Shown: positions 43,434 to 51,984 of the stretch, piece after piece | Position numbering within the stretch: the stretch's first letter is position 1 | Layout of the letters: each line of letters begins with the position of its first letter | Assembly (NCBI GenBank): GCA_964235495.1 | Contig: CAXSAX010000005.1 | Location: 1-64,000, forward strand | Origin: LMUY01 sp964235495 | Lineage (GTDB): Bacteria > Pseudomonadota > Alphaproteobacteria > Acetobacterales > Acetobacteraceae | Reading direction: 5' to 3' | DNA: 64,000 nucleotides | Program-made: the position numbers and the translations under genes | Notes under the pieces: generated by a model | Seen by the model: only the letters and a program-made list of their open reading frames with translations | Databases searched by the model: none | Told to the model about the DNA's origin: nothing

Positions 43434-44636
43434 TCAGCCCGGCGTGCGGGCGCGGGCCGGCTGGGCCGCGGCCTCGGGCGGCACGGCGGCGTCCTGCACG
43501 TGCACCTTGGCGCCGTCGGTCAGGCGGGATGCGCCGTCCGTCACCACCCGGTCGCCCGGCCGCAGCCCGGCGGTGATGACGGAGGCGGCCTCGTCCTCGT
43601 GCCCCACCTGCACGGCGCGGCGCTCCACCGTATTGTCCGGCTTGAGCAGGTAGACGTAGGCCCCCAATGGGCCGCGCTGCACCCCGGTCGGCGGCAGGCT
43701 GACCACGTTGCGCTCAGTGTCCACCAGCAGCCGCACGTTGACGAAGCCGCCGGGCCACAGGGCGAGCGAGGCGTTGGGGAAGGTCGCCTTGAGCTTGATG
43801 GTGCCGGTCGCCTGATCGACCGTGTTGTCCAGCACCGCCACCTGGCCGCGGTCGAGCACGCTCTTTGCCTCGTTGGCGACGCCTTGCGGCAGCGCCAGCA
43901 CCTCCGGCGCGCTGCCCTTCATGGCGGCGGCCACCTCGCCCAGCGTTTGCTGCGGCAGGGTGAACACGACCGAGATCGGCTGCAGCTGGGTGATCACCAC
44001 CAGCGGCGTCGTGTCCGCCGCGTGGACGATGTTGCCCTGGTCCACCTGGCGGATGCCGGTGCGGCCCTCCAGCGGACTGGTGATGGTGGTGTAGGACAGG
44101 TTGGTGCGCGCCGTGTCGATCTGCGCCTGGTCCTGCCGCACCAGCGCCTCGTCCTGCGCCACCGTCGCCTTCTGGGTGTCAGAGGTCTGGGCGGAGGTGT
44201 AGGCGGTGGCGGCGAGCTTCTGGTAGCGCACCAAGTCCACCTTGGCGTTGGCCAGGTTAGCCTCGTCCTGCGCCTTCTTGGCCGCCGCTTGGTCGAGCGC
44301 GGCCTGGTACGGCCGCGGGTCGATGCGGGCCAGCACGTCCCCGGCGCGCACGTCCTGGCCCTCCTTGAAGGCGATTTGCAGCAGCGGGCCGTCGATCATC
44401 GCCTTGATGCTGACGGTGTTGAACGCCTGCACGGTGCCGAGCGCGTCCAAGAACACCGGCACGTCGCCCAGCTTGGCGGCGACGGCCAGCACCGGGACCG
44501 GATCGCCCTCGGCGCTGCCGGCCCGCGCCCGGTGGCGATCGTCCTTCGGCGCCGCGGTGCGCCCGAACTCGTACCAGCCGCCCGCGCCGGCAGCGGCGAG
44601 CACGGTCAGCAGCAGCAGGGACCGGCGGAGCGTCAT
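43434..44636 (-). CDS. mdtA: RND efflux periplasmic adaptor (membrane fusion protein)
   Basis: 400 residues from ATG 44636, which overlaps the outer-membrane factor stop (ATGA) and has ACGGGAA upstream. An N-terminal anchor (SLLLLTVLAAAGAGG), lipoyl half-motifs (VSIKAMIDGPLLQIAFKEGQ and TTITSPLEGRTGIRQVDQG), a helical hairpin in between, and beta-barrel plus membrane-proximal domains (LPPTGVQRGPLGAYVYLLK, LRPGDRVVTDGASRL) give the standard adaptor plan. It links the inner-membrane pumps to the outer-membrane channel. Closest in wording to MdtA. Confidence 0.93.
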   Translation of the reverse strand: MTLRRSLLLLTVLAAAGAGGWYEFGRTAAPKDDRHRARAGSAEGDPVPVLAVAAKLGDVPVFLDALGTVQAFNTVSIKAMIDGPLLQIAFKEGQDVRAGDVLARIDPRPYQAALDQAAAKKAQDEANLANAKVDLVRYQKLAATAYTSAQTSDTQKATVAQDEALVRQDQAQIDTARTNLSYTTITSPLEGRTGIRQVDQGNIVHAADTTPLVVITQLQPISVVFTLPQQTLGEVAAAMKGSAPEVLALPQGVANEAKSVLDRGQVAVLDNTVDQATGTIKLKATFPNASLALWPGGFVNVRLLVDTERNVVSLPPTGVQRGPLGAYVYLLKPDNTVERRAVQVGHEDEAASVITAGLRPGDRVVTDGASRLTDGAKVHVQDAAVPPEAAAQPARARTPG

Positions 44637-46261
44637 GTGTTTCCCGTGGCGCGGGGCAGCGTCCATCCGCCGCCCAGCGCCTTGTAGAGGTTGATCAGCG
44701 ATTGGAAATACAACAGCCGCACCTGCGCCAGGGTATCCTGGTCGTTGAACAGCGTGGTCTGCGTGTTGATCACGGTGGTGATGTCAACCGTGCCGGCGGC
44801 GAGCTGGGCGCGCGCGATCTCCTCCGCCTTCTGCGCCACCATCACGGCCTGGCGCTGCAACGCCTCTTGCTGCCCGGCGTAGCGCACCGCCACGAGGTAG
44901 GTGTCGGCGTCCTGGAAGGCCTGCAGCACCGCTTGGCGATAGTCGGCGACCAGCTCGGCGAAGCGGCCCTTGGCCTGGTTGAGGTTGCCTTGCTCCAGGC
45001 CGTTGTCGAAGATGGTCTGCGTGACGGACGCGGCGGCGCTGAACAGCAGGCTGCCGGGGCCGAGCAGGGTGGACAGCGCCAGGCTCTCGATGCCGCCCTG
45101 CGTGGTGAGCTGCACCGCCGGGAAGAAGGCGGCGCGGGCGGCGCGCACGTTGCCGTTCTGGCTGACGAGGTTGGCCTCGGCGTTGGCAACGTCCGGCCGC
45201 CGGGCCAGCAGCTCGGAGGGCAGGCCGCCGCTGACGAGGGGGGTCGGCAGGTCGAACAGGGTGTTGGCGGCGACGGTGATCTGCTCCGGCGGCAGCCCGA
45301 CCAAGGTGGAGAGCCCGATCACCTGCTGCTCCAGCTGGCTCTGGAAGCTCGGGATCAGCGCGGCCTCACCGGCCACCAGCGCCTCCTGCTGCGCCACGTC
45401 GAGCGCCGTTCCGGTGCCGAACTGCACCCGGGCCTGGAACACCTTGAGCGTCTCGCGCGCGATCCGGAGGTTGCTCTGCGCCACCGCCAGCCGGTCGGCC
45501 GCGCCCAGCGCCTGGAAGTAGGTGGTGGCCACGGAGGTGACGACCGTGAGCGCCACGGTCTCCTGGTCGAACCGGCTGGCCAGGGCTGCGGCTTGGGCGG
45601 CGTTGTAGGTCGCGCGGTTCTTGCCCCAGAAATCCGCCTCGTAGCTGATTGCGCCCTGCAAGCTGTACTGCCGGCTGTCCACGTAGCGGGTGCCGCCGAG
45701 GCCGCTGGCGCCGGTGACGACGGTGCTGCCGACGTTGTTGGTCGTGCTGGTGGTGGTGCCGGCGCCCGTGCTGGTGGTGGAGGTGACTCCAGCGCCGCCC
45801 GTGGTGATGCCTGACGCGCCGCCCACGCCCGTGGAGCCGATGCGGCTGTAGCTCGCGCTGCCGTTGGCGCTGATCGTGGGCAGCAGCGGCGACCCGGCGA
45901 TCGACACCTGCGCGTCCGCCTGCACCACGCGGGCGGCGGCGGCGGCCAGGTTCTGGTTGTAGACCCGCGCGTCCGCCATCAGCCGGTCCAGCTCCGCCGA
46001 GCCGAAAGCGCGCCACCAGTCGGCCGCCGGCCAGGCCGCCCCCGCGCTTTCCACGGTGGCGCGGAACGCGGGCGGGATGGTCAACGCCGGGCGCGCGTAG
46101 TCCGGCCCGAGGTCGCACCCGGCCAAGGCGAGCAGGGTGGCGAGCGCGGCCAGGGGGGCGGCCAGGGAGGCGGACAGGGGTCGGGCATGCGGCAGGCGCA
46201 GCGTTCGAGTCCTCAATGCGGGCTTGGGTGAGCCCCTCCAGCGCCCCGCGGCGGCTCGCAT
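44633..46261 (-). CDS. RND efflux outer-membrane factor lipoprotein (NodT/OprM type)
   Basis: 542 residues from ATG 46261; a TTG at 46216 would give a more compact lipoprotein signal and is a real alternative. The lipobox is LALAGC, followed by DLGPDYARPAL. Two outer-membrane-factor repeats follow, with the typical LSRRPDV-like block LLARRPDVANAEANL and QAVLQAFQDADTYL. Around residues 144-190 there is an unusual Ser/Thr/Gly-rich low-complexity insert (GVTSTTSTGAGTTTSTTNN is part of it), likely in an extracellular loop. First gene of the efflux operon and divergent from livG. Confidence 0.92.
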   Translation of the reverse strand: MRAAAGRWRGSPKPALRTRTLRLPHARPLSASLAAPLAALATLLALAGCDLGPDYARPALTIPPAFRATVESAGAAWPAADWWRAFGSAELDRLMADARVYNQNLAAAAARVVQADAQVSIAGSPLLPTISANGSASYSRIGSTGVGGASGITTGGAGVTSTTSTGAGTTTSTTNNVGSTVVTGASGLGGTRYVDSRQYSLQGAISYEADFWGKNRATYNAAQAAALASRFDQETVALTVVTSVATTYFQALGAADRLAVAQSNLRIARETLKVFQARVQFGTGTALDVAQQEALVAGEAALIPSFQSQLEQQVIGLSTLVGLPPEQITVAANTLFDLPTPLVSGGLPSELLARRPDVANAEANLVSQNGNVRAARAAFFPAVQLTTQGGIESLALSTLLGPGSLLFSAAASVTQTIFDNGLEQGNLNQAKGRFAELVADYRQAVLQAFQDADTYLVAVRYAGQQEALQRQAVMVAQKAEEIARAQLAAGTVDITTVINTQTTLFNDQDTLAQVRLLYFQSLINLYKALGGGWTLPRATGNT

Positions 46262-46416
46262 GGCGTTGCAGGATTGCCACGGGAGGTGGGGCGTCACCCC
46301 AGGCCCTGCCAGAGGGCGGCCCTGAGCGGCGCTCCGCCGCCGTGCGGCAATCTTGCCGCCGCGCCGGCGATATGCAAATCACCCAGCCAAGCAACGAAGC
46401 TCACAGGAAACGCCGG
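46262..46416. promoter_or_regulatory. Divergent control region between efflux operon and liv operon
   Basis: About 155 bases between the outer-membrane-factor start and the livG GTG. It must hold promoters in both directions. No TetR/MarR or BaeR gene is adjacent, and I see no strong palindrome. Confidence 0.35.
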
Positions 46417-47178
46417 GTGGCAGAGCCGATCCTCCAGACCGAGGGCATGACGCGCGAGTTCCGCGGCTTCATCGCGGTGAACCGCGTGGATCTGCGCGTG
46501 ATGCCGGGCAGCATCCACGCGCTGATCGGCCCCAACGGCGCTGGCAAGACGACGTGCTTCAACCTGCTGACCAAGTTCTTGCAACCGACACGCGGCACCA
46601 TCCGCTACGCGGGCCGCGACATCACGGGGCTGAAGGCGGCCCAGGTGGCGCGGCTCGGGCTGGTGCGCTCGTTCCAGATCTCGGCCGTGTTCCCCCACCT
46701 GACCGCGCTGGAGAACGTGCGGCTTGCGCTGCAGCGCAAGCGCGGCGGGTCGTACGACTTCTGGCGCGCCGAAGGATTGCTCAAACAGTATGACGGCCAA
46801 GCCCGGGCGCTGCTGGAGGATGTGGGGCTTGCCGAGCACGTCGAGACCCCGGCGGTGCTGCTGTCCTACGGCCGCAAGCGCGCGCTGGAGATCGCCACCA
46901 CCCTGGCGCTCGACCCGCAGATGCTGCTGCTGGACGAGCCGACCGCGGGCATGACGCACGAGGACGTGGACCGCGTGGTGGCGCTGATCCGCCGCATCCG
47001 CGTCGGCCGCACCATCCTGATGGTGGAGCATAACCTGTCGGTGGTGGAGGGGCTGTGCGACCAGATCACCGTGCTGGCGCGCGGCCAGGTGCTGGCGGAA
47101 GGCGACTACGCCACCGTGTCCCGCAACCCCGAGGTGGTCACCGCCTACCTGGGCACCGATGCGCCGGGAACCGCTTAA
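46417..47178 (+). CDS. livG: Branched-chain amino acid ABC transporter, ATP-binding protein
   Basis: 253 residues from GTG 46417, preceded by AGGA at eight bases; an ATG at 46372 would add 15 residues outside the family. Walker A GPNGAGKTT, the LivG-specific LVRSFQISAVFPHLTALENV, signature LLSYGRKRALEIA (degenerate LSGGQ, as usual for LivG), Walker B MLLLDEPTAGM and switch His in MVEHNLSVVEGL. It energises uptake with LivF. First gene of livGFKHM. Confidence 0.93.
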   Translation: MAEPILQTEGMTREFRGFIAVNRVDLRVMPGSIHALIGPNGAGKTTCFNLLTKFLQPTRGTIRYAGRDITGLKAAQVARLGLVRSFQISAVFPHLTALENVRLALQRKRGGSYDFWRAEGLLKQYDGQARALLEDVGLAEHVETPAVLLSYGRKRALEIATTLALDPQMLLLDEPTAGMTHEDVDRVVALIRRIRVGRTILMVEHNLSVVEGLCDQITVLARGQVLAEGDYATVSRNPEVVTAYLGTDAPGTA

Positions 47179-47194
47179 GGTGACGCCCGCGCCG

Positions 47195-47899
47195 ATGCTG
47201 CAAGCGATGCTGCAAGTCCAAGGCCTTAACGCCTGGTATGGCGAGAGCCACGTGCTGCATGGCGTTGACTTCGAGGTGGGCGAAGGCGAGGTCGTGACGC
47301 TGCTGGGCCGCAACGGCGCCGGCAAGACCACCACCATGAAATCCATCATGGGCCTGGTGCCGCGCCGCGCCGGGTCGGTCGCGTTCAGGGGGCGCGAGAC
47401 CATCCGGCTGCGGCCCGACGCGGTGGCCCGCGCCGGCATCGCGCTGTGCCCGGAGGAGCGCGGCATCTTCGCCAGCCTGACCGTGGCGGAGAACCTGATG
47501 CTGCCCCCGGTGATCGCACCCGGCGGGCTGGACGTGGCCACCATCCACGCGCTGTTCCCCAACCTCAAGGAGCGCGCCTCGTCCCAGGGCACGCGGCTGT
47601 CCGGCGGCGAGCAGCAGATGCTGGCGATCGGCCGCATCCTGCGCACCGGGGCGCGCTTCCTGCTGCTGGACGAGCCGACGGAGGGGCTGGCGCCGGTCAT
47701 CGTGCAGCAGATCGGTCGCACCATCCGCGAGCTGCGCGCGCGGGGCTTCACCGTGCTGCTGGTGGAGCAGAACTTCCGCTTCGCCGCCACCGTGGCCGAC
47801 CGCCACTACGTGATGGAGCACGGCCGGGTGATCGACATGATCCCGAACGGCGACATCGACGCCCAGATGGGCAAGCTGCACGACTACCTCGGCGTTTGA
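47195..47899 (+). CDS. livF: Branched-chain amino acid ABC transporter, ATP-binding protein
   Basis: 234 residues from ATG 47195 with AAGGTGA upstream. Walker A GRNGAGKTTT, CPEERGIFASLTVAENL (typical LivF), signature RLSGGEQQMLAIG, Walker B LLLDEPTEGLAP and switch His replaced in LLVEQNF as usual for LivF. Pairs with LivG. The start lies 16 bases after the livG stop. Confidence 0.94.
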   Translation: MLQAMLQVQGLNAWYGESHVLHGVDFEVGEGEVVTLLGRNGAGKTTTMKSIMGLVPRRAGSVAFRGRETIRLRPDAVARAGIALCPEERGIFASLTVAENLMLPPVIAPGGLDVATIHALFPNLKERASSQGTRLSGGEQQMLAIGRILRTGARFLLLDEPTEGLAPVIVQQIGRTIRELRARGFTVLLVEQNFRFAATVADRHYVMEHGRVIDMIPNGDIDAQMGKLHDYLGV

Positions 47900-47921
47900 A
47901 GGCGCCCTTGAAGGAGACGAC

Positions 47922-49148
47922 ATGAACCTGACGCGACGCGGCTTGATCGGGACGGCAGCCCCCGCCTTGGCCATGGCGGCCTCTGGGGCGGGGAAGGCCC
48001 GCGCCCAAGGGGCGGCGGTCAAGATCGGCGTGCTGACGGACATGTCCGGCACCTACCGCGACGCATCCGGGCCGCTCGCGGTGCTGGCGGTGCAGCAGGC
48101 GCTGGAGGAGGCGGGCGCGGGCAGCGTGCAGGTGCTGTCCGCCGACCACCAGAACAAGTCCGACATCGCGGCCTCCATCGCGCGGGAATGGTTCGACCGG
48201 GACGGCGTGGACCTGATCGTGGACGGCGTGAACTCCGCCTGCGGCCTGGCGATCTCCGGCGTCGCCCGCGACAAGAACAAGATTCACATCAACAACGGCG
48301 CCGCCACCAGCGACCTCACCGGGCCGCAGTGCAACGCCAACACCATCCATTTCACCTACGACACCTACATGCTGGCCAAGTCCACCGGCGGCGCGCTGGT
48401 GGCCGCAGGCGGGGACACCTGGTTCTTCATCACCGCCGACTACACCTTCGGCCACACCCTGGAGCGGGAAGCCACCAACGTGGTCACCGCCGGGCACGGC
48501 AAGGTGCTGGGGGCGGTGTCCTACCCGTTCCCCACCACCACCGACTTCTCCTCCCAGCTCGTGCAGGCGCAGAGCAGCGGCGCCAAGGTGATCGGGCTGG
48601 CGAGCGCCGGCGTGGACACGGCCAACCAGGTCAAGCAGGCGCACGAGTTCGGCATCACCCAGTCAGGGGTGAAGCTCGCCGGGTTCCTGACCTTCATCAG
48701 CGACGTGCACGCCATCGGGCTGGAGGCGGGGCAGGGCTTGCAGATCACCAACAGCTTCTACTGGGACGCCAACGACCGCACCCGGGCCTTCGCCGAGCGG
48801 CTCAAGCCCAAGGCGCCGAGCGTGCGGCCCGGCATGGTCCACGCCGGAGACTACGCCTGCGTGCTGCACTACATGAAGGTGGTGCAGGCCATGGGCACGG
48901 CGGAGGCCAAGAAGGACGGCGCCGCCACGGTGGCGCGCATGAAGGCGATGCCCACGGACGACGACGCGTTCGGCCCCGGCAGCATCCGCGAGGATGGCCG
49001 CGGCCTTCACCCGGCGTTCCTGTGGGAGGTCAAAAAGCCCAGCGAGAGCACCCATCCGTGGGACTACTACAAGCTGGTGGCGACCACGCCGGCCGACCAG
49101 GCGTTCCGCCCCTTGCAGGCCGGAAGCTGTTCGCTGGTGAAGTCGTGA
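47922..49148 (+). CDS. livK: Branched-chain amino acid-type ABC transporter substrate-binding protein
   Basis: 408 residues. The N-terminus (TRRGLIGTAAPALAMAASGAGKARA) is a twin-arginine-like export signal. The mature part has the type I periplasmic binding fold: VKIGVLTDMSGTYRDASGP, ASIAREWFDRDGVDLIVDGV, TWFFITADYTFGHTLE and AGDYACVLHYMKVV. GAAGGAGACGAC before the ATG is an excellent ribosome site. Related binding proteins take amide, urea or aromatic substrates too, so the ligand is not certain. Confidence 0.9.
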   Translation: MNLTRRGLIGTAAPALAMAASGAGKARAQGAAVKIGVLTDMSGTYRDASGPLAVLAVQQALEEAGAGSVQVLSADHQNKSDIAASIAREWFDRDGVDLIVDGVNSACGLAISGVARDKNKIHINNGAATSDLTGPQCNANTIHFTYDTYMLAKSTGGALVAAGGDTWFFITADYTFGHTLEREATNVVTAGHGKVLGAVSYPFPTTTDFSSQLVQAQSSGAKVIGLASAGVDTANQVKQAHEFGITQSGVKLAGFLTFISDVHAIGLEAGQGLQITNSFYWDANDRTRAFAERLKPKAPSVRPGMVHAGDYACVLHYMKVVQAMGTAEAKKDGAATVARMKAMPTDDDAFGPGSIREDGRGLHPAFLWEVKKPSESTHPWDYYKLVATTPADQAFRPLQAGSCSLVKS

Positions 49149-49178
49149 GCCTCCGCGCCGCACGCAGCTAGCCCGGCG

Positions 49179-50066
49179 ATGGTCACGATCTTCGGCGTCC
49201 CGGCGGCCGCGCTGTTCGGACAGCTGCTGCTCGGCCTGATCAACGGCGCGTTCTACGCCCTGCTCTCGCTCGGGCTGGCGATCATCTTCGGCATGCTGGG
49301 CATCGTGAACTTCGCCCACGGCGCGCTGTTCATGATGGGCGCGTTCGTGGCCTGGATGCTGCAAAACTACCTTGGCATCGACTACTGGTGGGCCTTGCTG
49401 CTGTCGCCGCTGGCGGTCGGGCTGTTTGGGGCGGCGCTGGAGAAGTCGGTGATCAGCCGGCTCTACCGCATCGACCCGATCTACGGCCTGCTGCTCACCT
49501 TCGGCCTGGCGTTGATCCTGGAGGGGCTGTTCCGCAACGGATACGGAGCCTCCGGCCTGCCCTACCGCATTCCGCCGAGCCTGTCGGGTGGCACTAATCT
49601 CGGCTTCATGTACCTGCCCAACTATCGCGGCTGGGTCGTGGTCGTGGCGCTGGTCACGTGCCTGGCGACCTGGCTGGTGATCGACAAGACTTCGATCGGC
49701 GCCAGGCTGCGGGCCGCCACCGAGAACCCGGCGCTGGTGCAGGCCTTCGGCGTGAACGTGCCGCGCATGATCACGCTCACCTACGCCTCCGGCGTCGCCC
49801 TGGCCGCGTTCGCCGGAGTGCTGGCGGCGCCCATCTACTCGGTCAATCCCGGCATGGGCTCCAACCTCATCATCGTGGTGTTCGCCGTGGTGGTGATCGG
49901 CGGCATGGGGTCCATCCTCGGCTCCATCGTCACCGGCTTCGGGCTGGGCGTGGCGGAGGGGCTGGCCAAGGTGTTCTACCCGCCGGCTTCGGCCACGGTG
50001 GTGTTCGTCATCATGGTGCTGGTGCTGCTGGTCCGCCCCGCCGGGCTGTTCGGCCGGGCCAGCTGA
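49179..50066 (+). CDS. livH: Branched-chain amino acid ABC transporter permease
   Basis: 295 residues, about eight transmembrane segments. Conserved LivH blocks: LLGLINGAFYALLSLGLAIIFG, GIVNFAHGALFMMGAF, GARLRAATENPALVQAFGVN (the cytoplasmic coupling loop), VIGGMGSILGSIVTGF. It forms the channel with LivM. The stop overlaps the livM start by one base (TGATG). Confidence 0.94.
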   Translation: MVTIFGVPAAALFGQLLLGLINGAFYALLSLGLAIIFGMLGIVNFAHGALFMMGAFVAWMLQNYLGIDYWWALLLSPLAVGLFGAALEKSVISRLYRIDPIYGLLLTFGLALILEGLFRNGYGASGLPYRIPPSLSGGTNLGFMYLPNYRGWVVVVALVTCLATWLVIDKTSIGARLRAATENPALVQAFGVNVPRMITLTYASGVALAAFAGVLAAPIYSVNPGMGSNLIIVVFAVVVIGGMGSILGSIVTGFGLGVAEGLAKVFYPPASATVVFVIMVLVLLVRPAGLFGRAS

Positions 50067-50998
50067 TGTTCGGCTTCTCGCGGCCGCAGGGCATCGCCTT
50101 CCTGGCGCTGCTCGCCTTGATCGCCGCCAGCCCGTTCGTGCTGTATCCCGTGTTCCTGATGAACGTGCTGTGCTTCGCGCTGCTGGCGTCCGCGTTCAAC
50201 CTGCTGGTCGGCTACGTGGGGCTGCTGAGCTTCGGCCACGCCGCCTATTTCGGCATGGGCGCCTACGTCTCGGCCTATGCCGCCAAGGCCTGGGGGCTCA
50301 CGCCCGAGCTGTGCGTGCTGCTGGGCGGCGTCGTGGGCGGGGCCTTGGGCGTCGTGTTCGGCGCGCTGGCGATCCGGCGTCTCGGCATCTATTTCAGCAT
50401 GATCACGCTGGCGCTGGCGCAGATGAACTACTTCTTCTGCGTCCAGGCGCCGTTCACCCACGGCGAGGACGGCATCCAGCAAGTGCCGCGCGGGGCGCTG
50501 TTCGGCCTGTTCTCCCTGCAATCGGACGGGGCGATGTACGCCTTCGTGGCCGCCGTGTTCGTGCTGTTCTTCCTGCTGATCCACCGCATCGTGCATTCGC
50601 CATTCGGCCAAGTGCTCAAGGCGATCCGGGAGAACGAGCCGCGCGCCACCTCGCTCGGCTATCGCACGGACGACTACAAACTGATCGCCTTTGTCCTGTC
50701 CTGCTTCGTCGCCGGCATCGCCGGCGGGCTGAAGGCGCTGGTGTTCGGCATCGCGACCCTGACGGATGTGAGCTTCGGCGCGTCCGGCGACATCATCCTG
50801 ATGACGCTGCTGGGCGGCATGGGCACCATCTTCGGGCCGGGCGTAGGCGCGCTGGTGCTCAAGTTCATGGAAAGCTACCTGGCCGGCATCGGCTCCTGGG
50901 TGACGGTGGTGCAGGGCGTCGTCTTTGTCGTCTGCGTGCTCGCGTTCCGCCGCGGCATCGTGGGCGAACTCGGGGCGTGGCTGCGGCTCAACCTGTAG
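50066..50998 (+). CDS. livM: Branched-chain amino acid ABC transporter permease
   Basis: 310 residues from ATG 50066. Multiple transmembrane segments with the LivM pattern FNLLVGYVGLLSFGHAAYFG, RRLGIYFSMITLALAQM, VLKAIRENEPRATSLGY (coupling loop), TLLGGMGTIFGPGVGAL. Last gene of the liv operon; the following methyltransferase starts about 80 bases later. Confidence 0.94.
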   Translation: MFGFSRPQGIAFLALLALIAASPFVLYPVFLMNVLCFALLASAFNLLVGYVGLLSFGHAAYFGMGAYVSAYAAKAWGLTPELCVLLGGVVGGALGVVFGALAIRRLGIYFSMITLALAQMNYFFCVQAPFTHGEDGIQQVPRGALFGLFSLQSDGAMYAFVAAVFVLFFLLIHRIVHSPFGQVLKAIRENEPRATSLGYRTDDYKLIAFVLSCFVAGIAGGLKALVFGIATLTDVSFGASGDIILMTLLGGMGTIFGPGVGALVLKFMESYLAGIGSWVTVVQGVVFVVCVLAFRRGIVGELGAWLRLNL

Positions 50999-51081
50999 CC
51001 CTGCCCCGCCCACGCCGCACCCCCGCCCTATCAGCGCCCCAATGGCCGGGCTAGGTCCGGGCCCATGAGCGACCAGACCCC

Positions 51082-51963
51082 GTGAGCTACCAAACCCTAT
51101 ATGCCGCCCTGGCGCGGCTGAACGTCCAGCTGACCGCCATGGCCGCGCTGGGCGCCGAGATGAAGCTGCGCCTGGCCGGGGACCCCGGGCATCCCGCCAC
51201 CCGGGCGCTGCTGCAAGCGATCACCGCCGAACTCGGCCCGGACGTGCTGGCCGACATGCAGGACGGCGAGGAGGAGAGCGCGCTCGGCCTGCTGCAAACC
51301 TTCTTCCGCGACGCCGGCAGCCTGCTGGACAACCCGGCCGCCCCGCCCGGCTGGACCCACACCGACCCGGTGATCCTGCGCTCGCTCGGGCGTTCCTCGC
51401 GCAGCAACGTGTTCAGCATCGAGGCGCTGCGCCCCAGCCGTCCCGCGCTGGACGCCGCCATTGCCCAGGGCCGCCGCTTCCTGGACGTGGGCACGGGCGT
51501 GGGCGAGGTGGCGATGACGGCGGCCCAGGCCTGGCCGCACATGCGCGTGACCGGCATCGACCTGTGGCAGCCCTCGCTCGCCATCGCCCATGCCAGCCTG
51601 GCCGAGAGCGGCGTGGCGGACCGGGTCGAGCTGCGCGAGCAAAGCCTGGACGACCTGCCGGAGCGGGATTGCTTCGACCTGGCCTGGCTGCCGGCGCCGT
51701 TCATCCCGGGCCCGGTGGTGGAAGCCGGCATCGCCCGGCTGCACGACGCCATGGCGCCCGGCGGCTGGCTCGTCACCGGGCTGTTCGCCATCCCGGAGGC
51801 CGCGCTGCCCGGCGCCGTCGCCCGCCTGCGCACCGTGCGCAGCGGCGGGCGTCCCTGGCACCCGGAGGAAGTCGCCGCCACCATGGAGCGGGCGGGCTTC
51901 GTGGACGTCGAAATCCCGCCGCCGACCGGCATGGTGCGCGTGATCGGACGCCGCCCGGCCTAA
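51082..51963 (+). CDS. Class I SAM-dependent methyltransferase
   Basis: 293 residues from GTG 51082. An N-terminal helical part of about 120 residues precedes the Rossmann-like core with motif I FLDVGTGVGEVAMTAA, VTGIDLWQPSLAIA (acidic residue after strand 2), and APGGWLVTGLF. The helical N-terminus resembles dimerisation/substrate domains of small-molecule O-methyltransferases. Substrate unknown. A six-codon reading (MSDQTP) ends on the same GTGA, perhaps incidental. Confidence 0.85.
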   Translation: MSYQTLYAALARLNVQLTAMAALGAEMKLRLAGDPGHPATRALLQAITAELGPDVLADMQDGEEESALGLLQTFFRDAGSLLDNPAAPPGWTHTDPVILRSLGRSSRSNVFSIEALRPSRPALDAAIAQGRRFLDVGTGVGEVAMTAAQAWPHMRVTGIDLWQPSLAIAHASLAESGVADRVELREQSLDDLPERDCFDLAWLPAPFIPGPVVEAGIARLHDAMAPGGWLVTGLFAIPEAALPGAVARLRTVRSGGRPWHPEEVAATMERAGFVDVEIPPPTGMVRVIGRRPA

Positions 51964-51984
51964 ACATCGCTGGGTCGCATCGCT

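Noticed and set aside
40448..43576. A 1042-codon open frame on the + strand opposite the MdtB-like pump
   Set aside because: It mirrors the pump gene and its protein is biased to His, Arg, Gln and Gly without any domain; a GC-rich antisense artefact.
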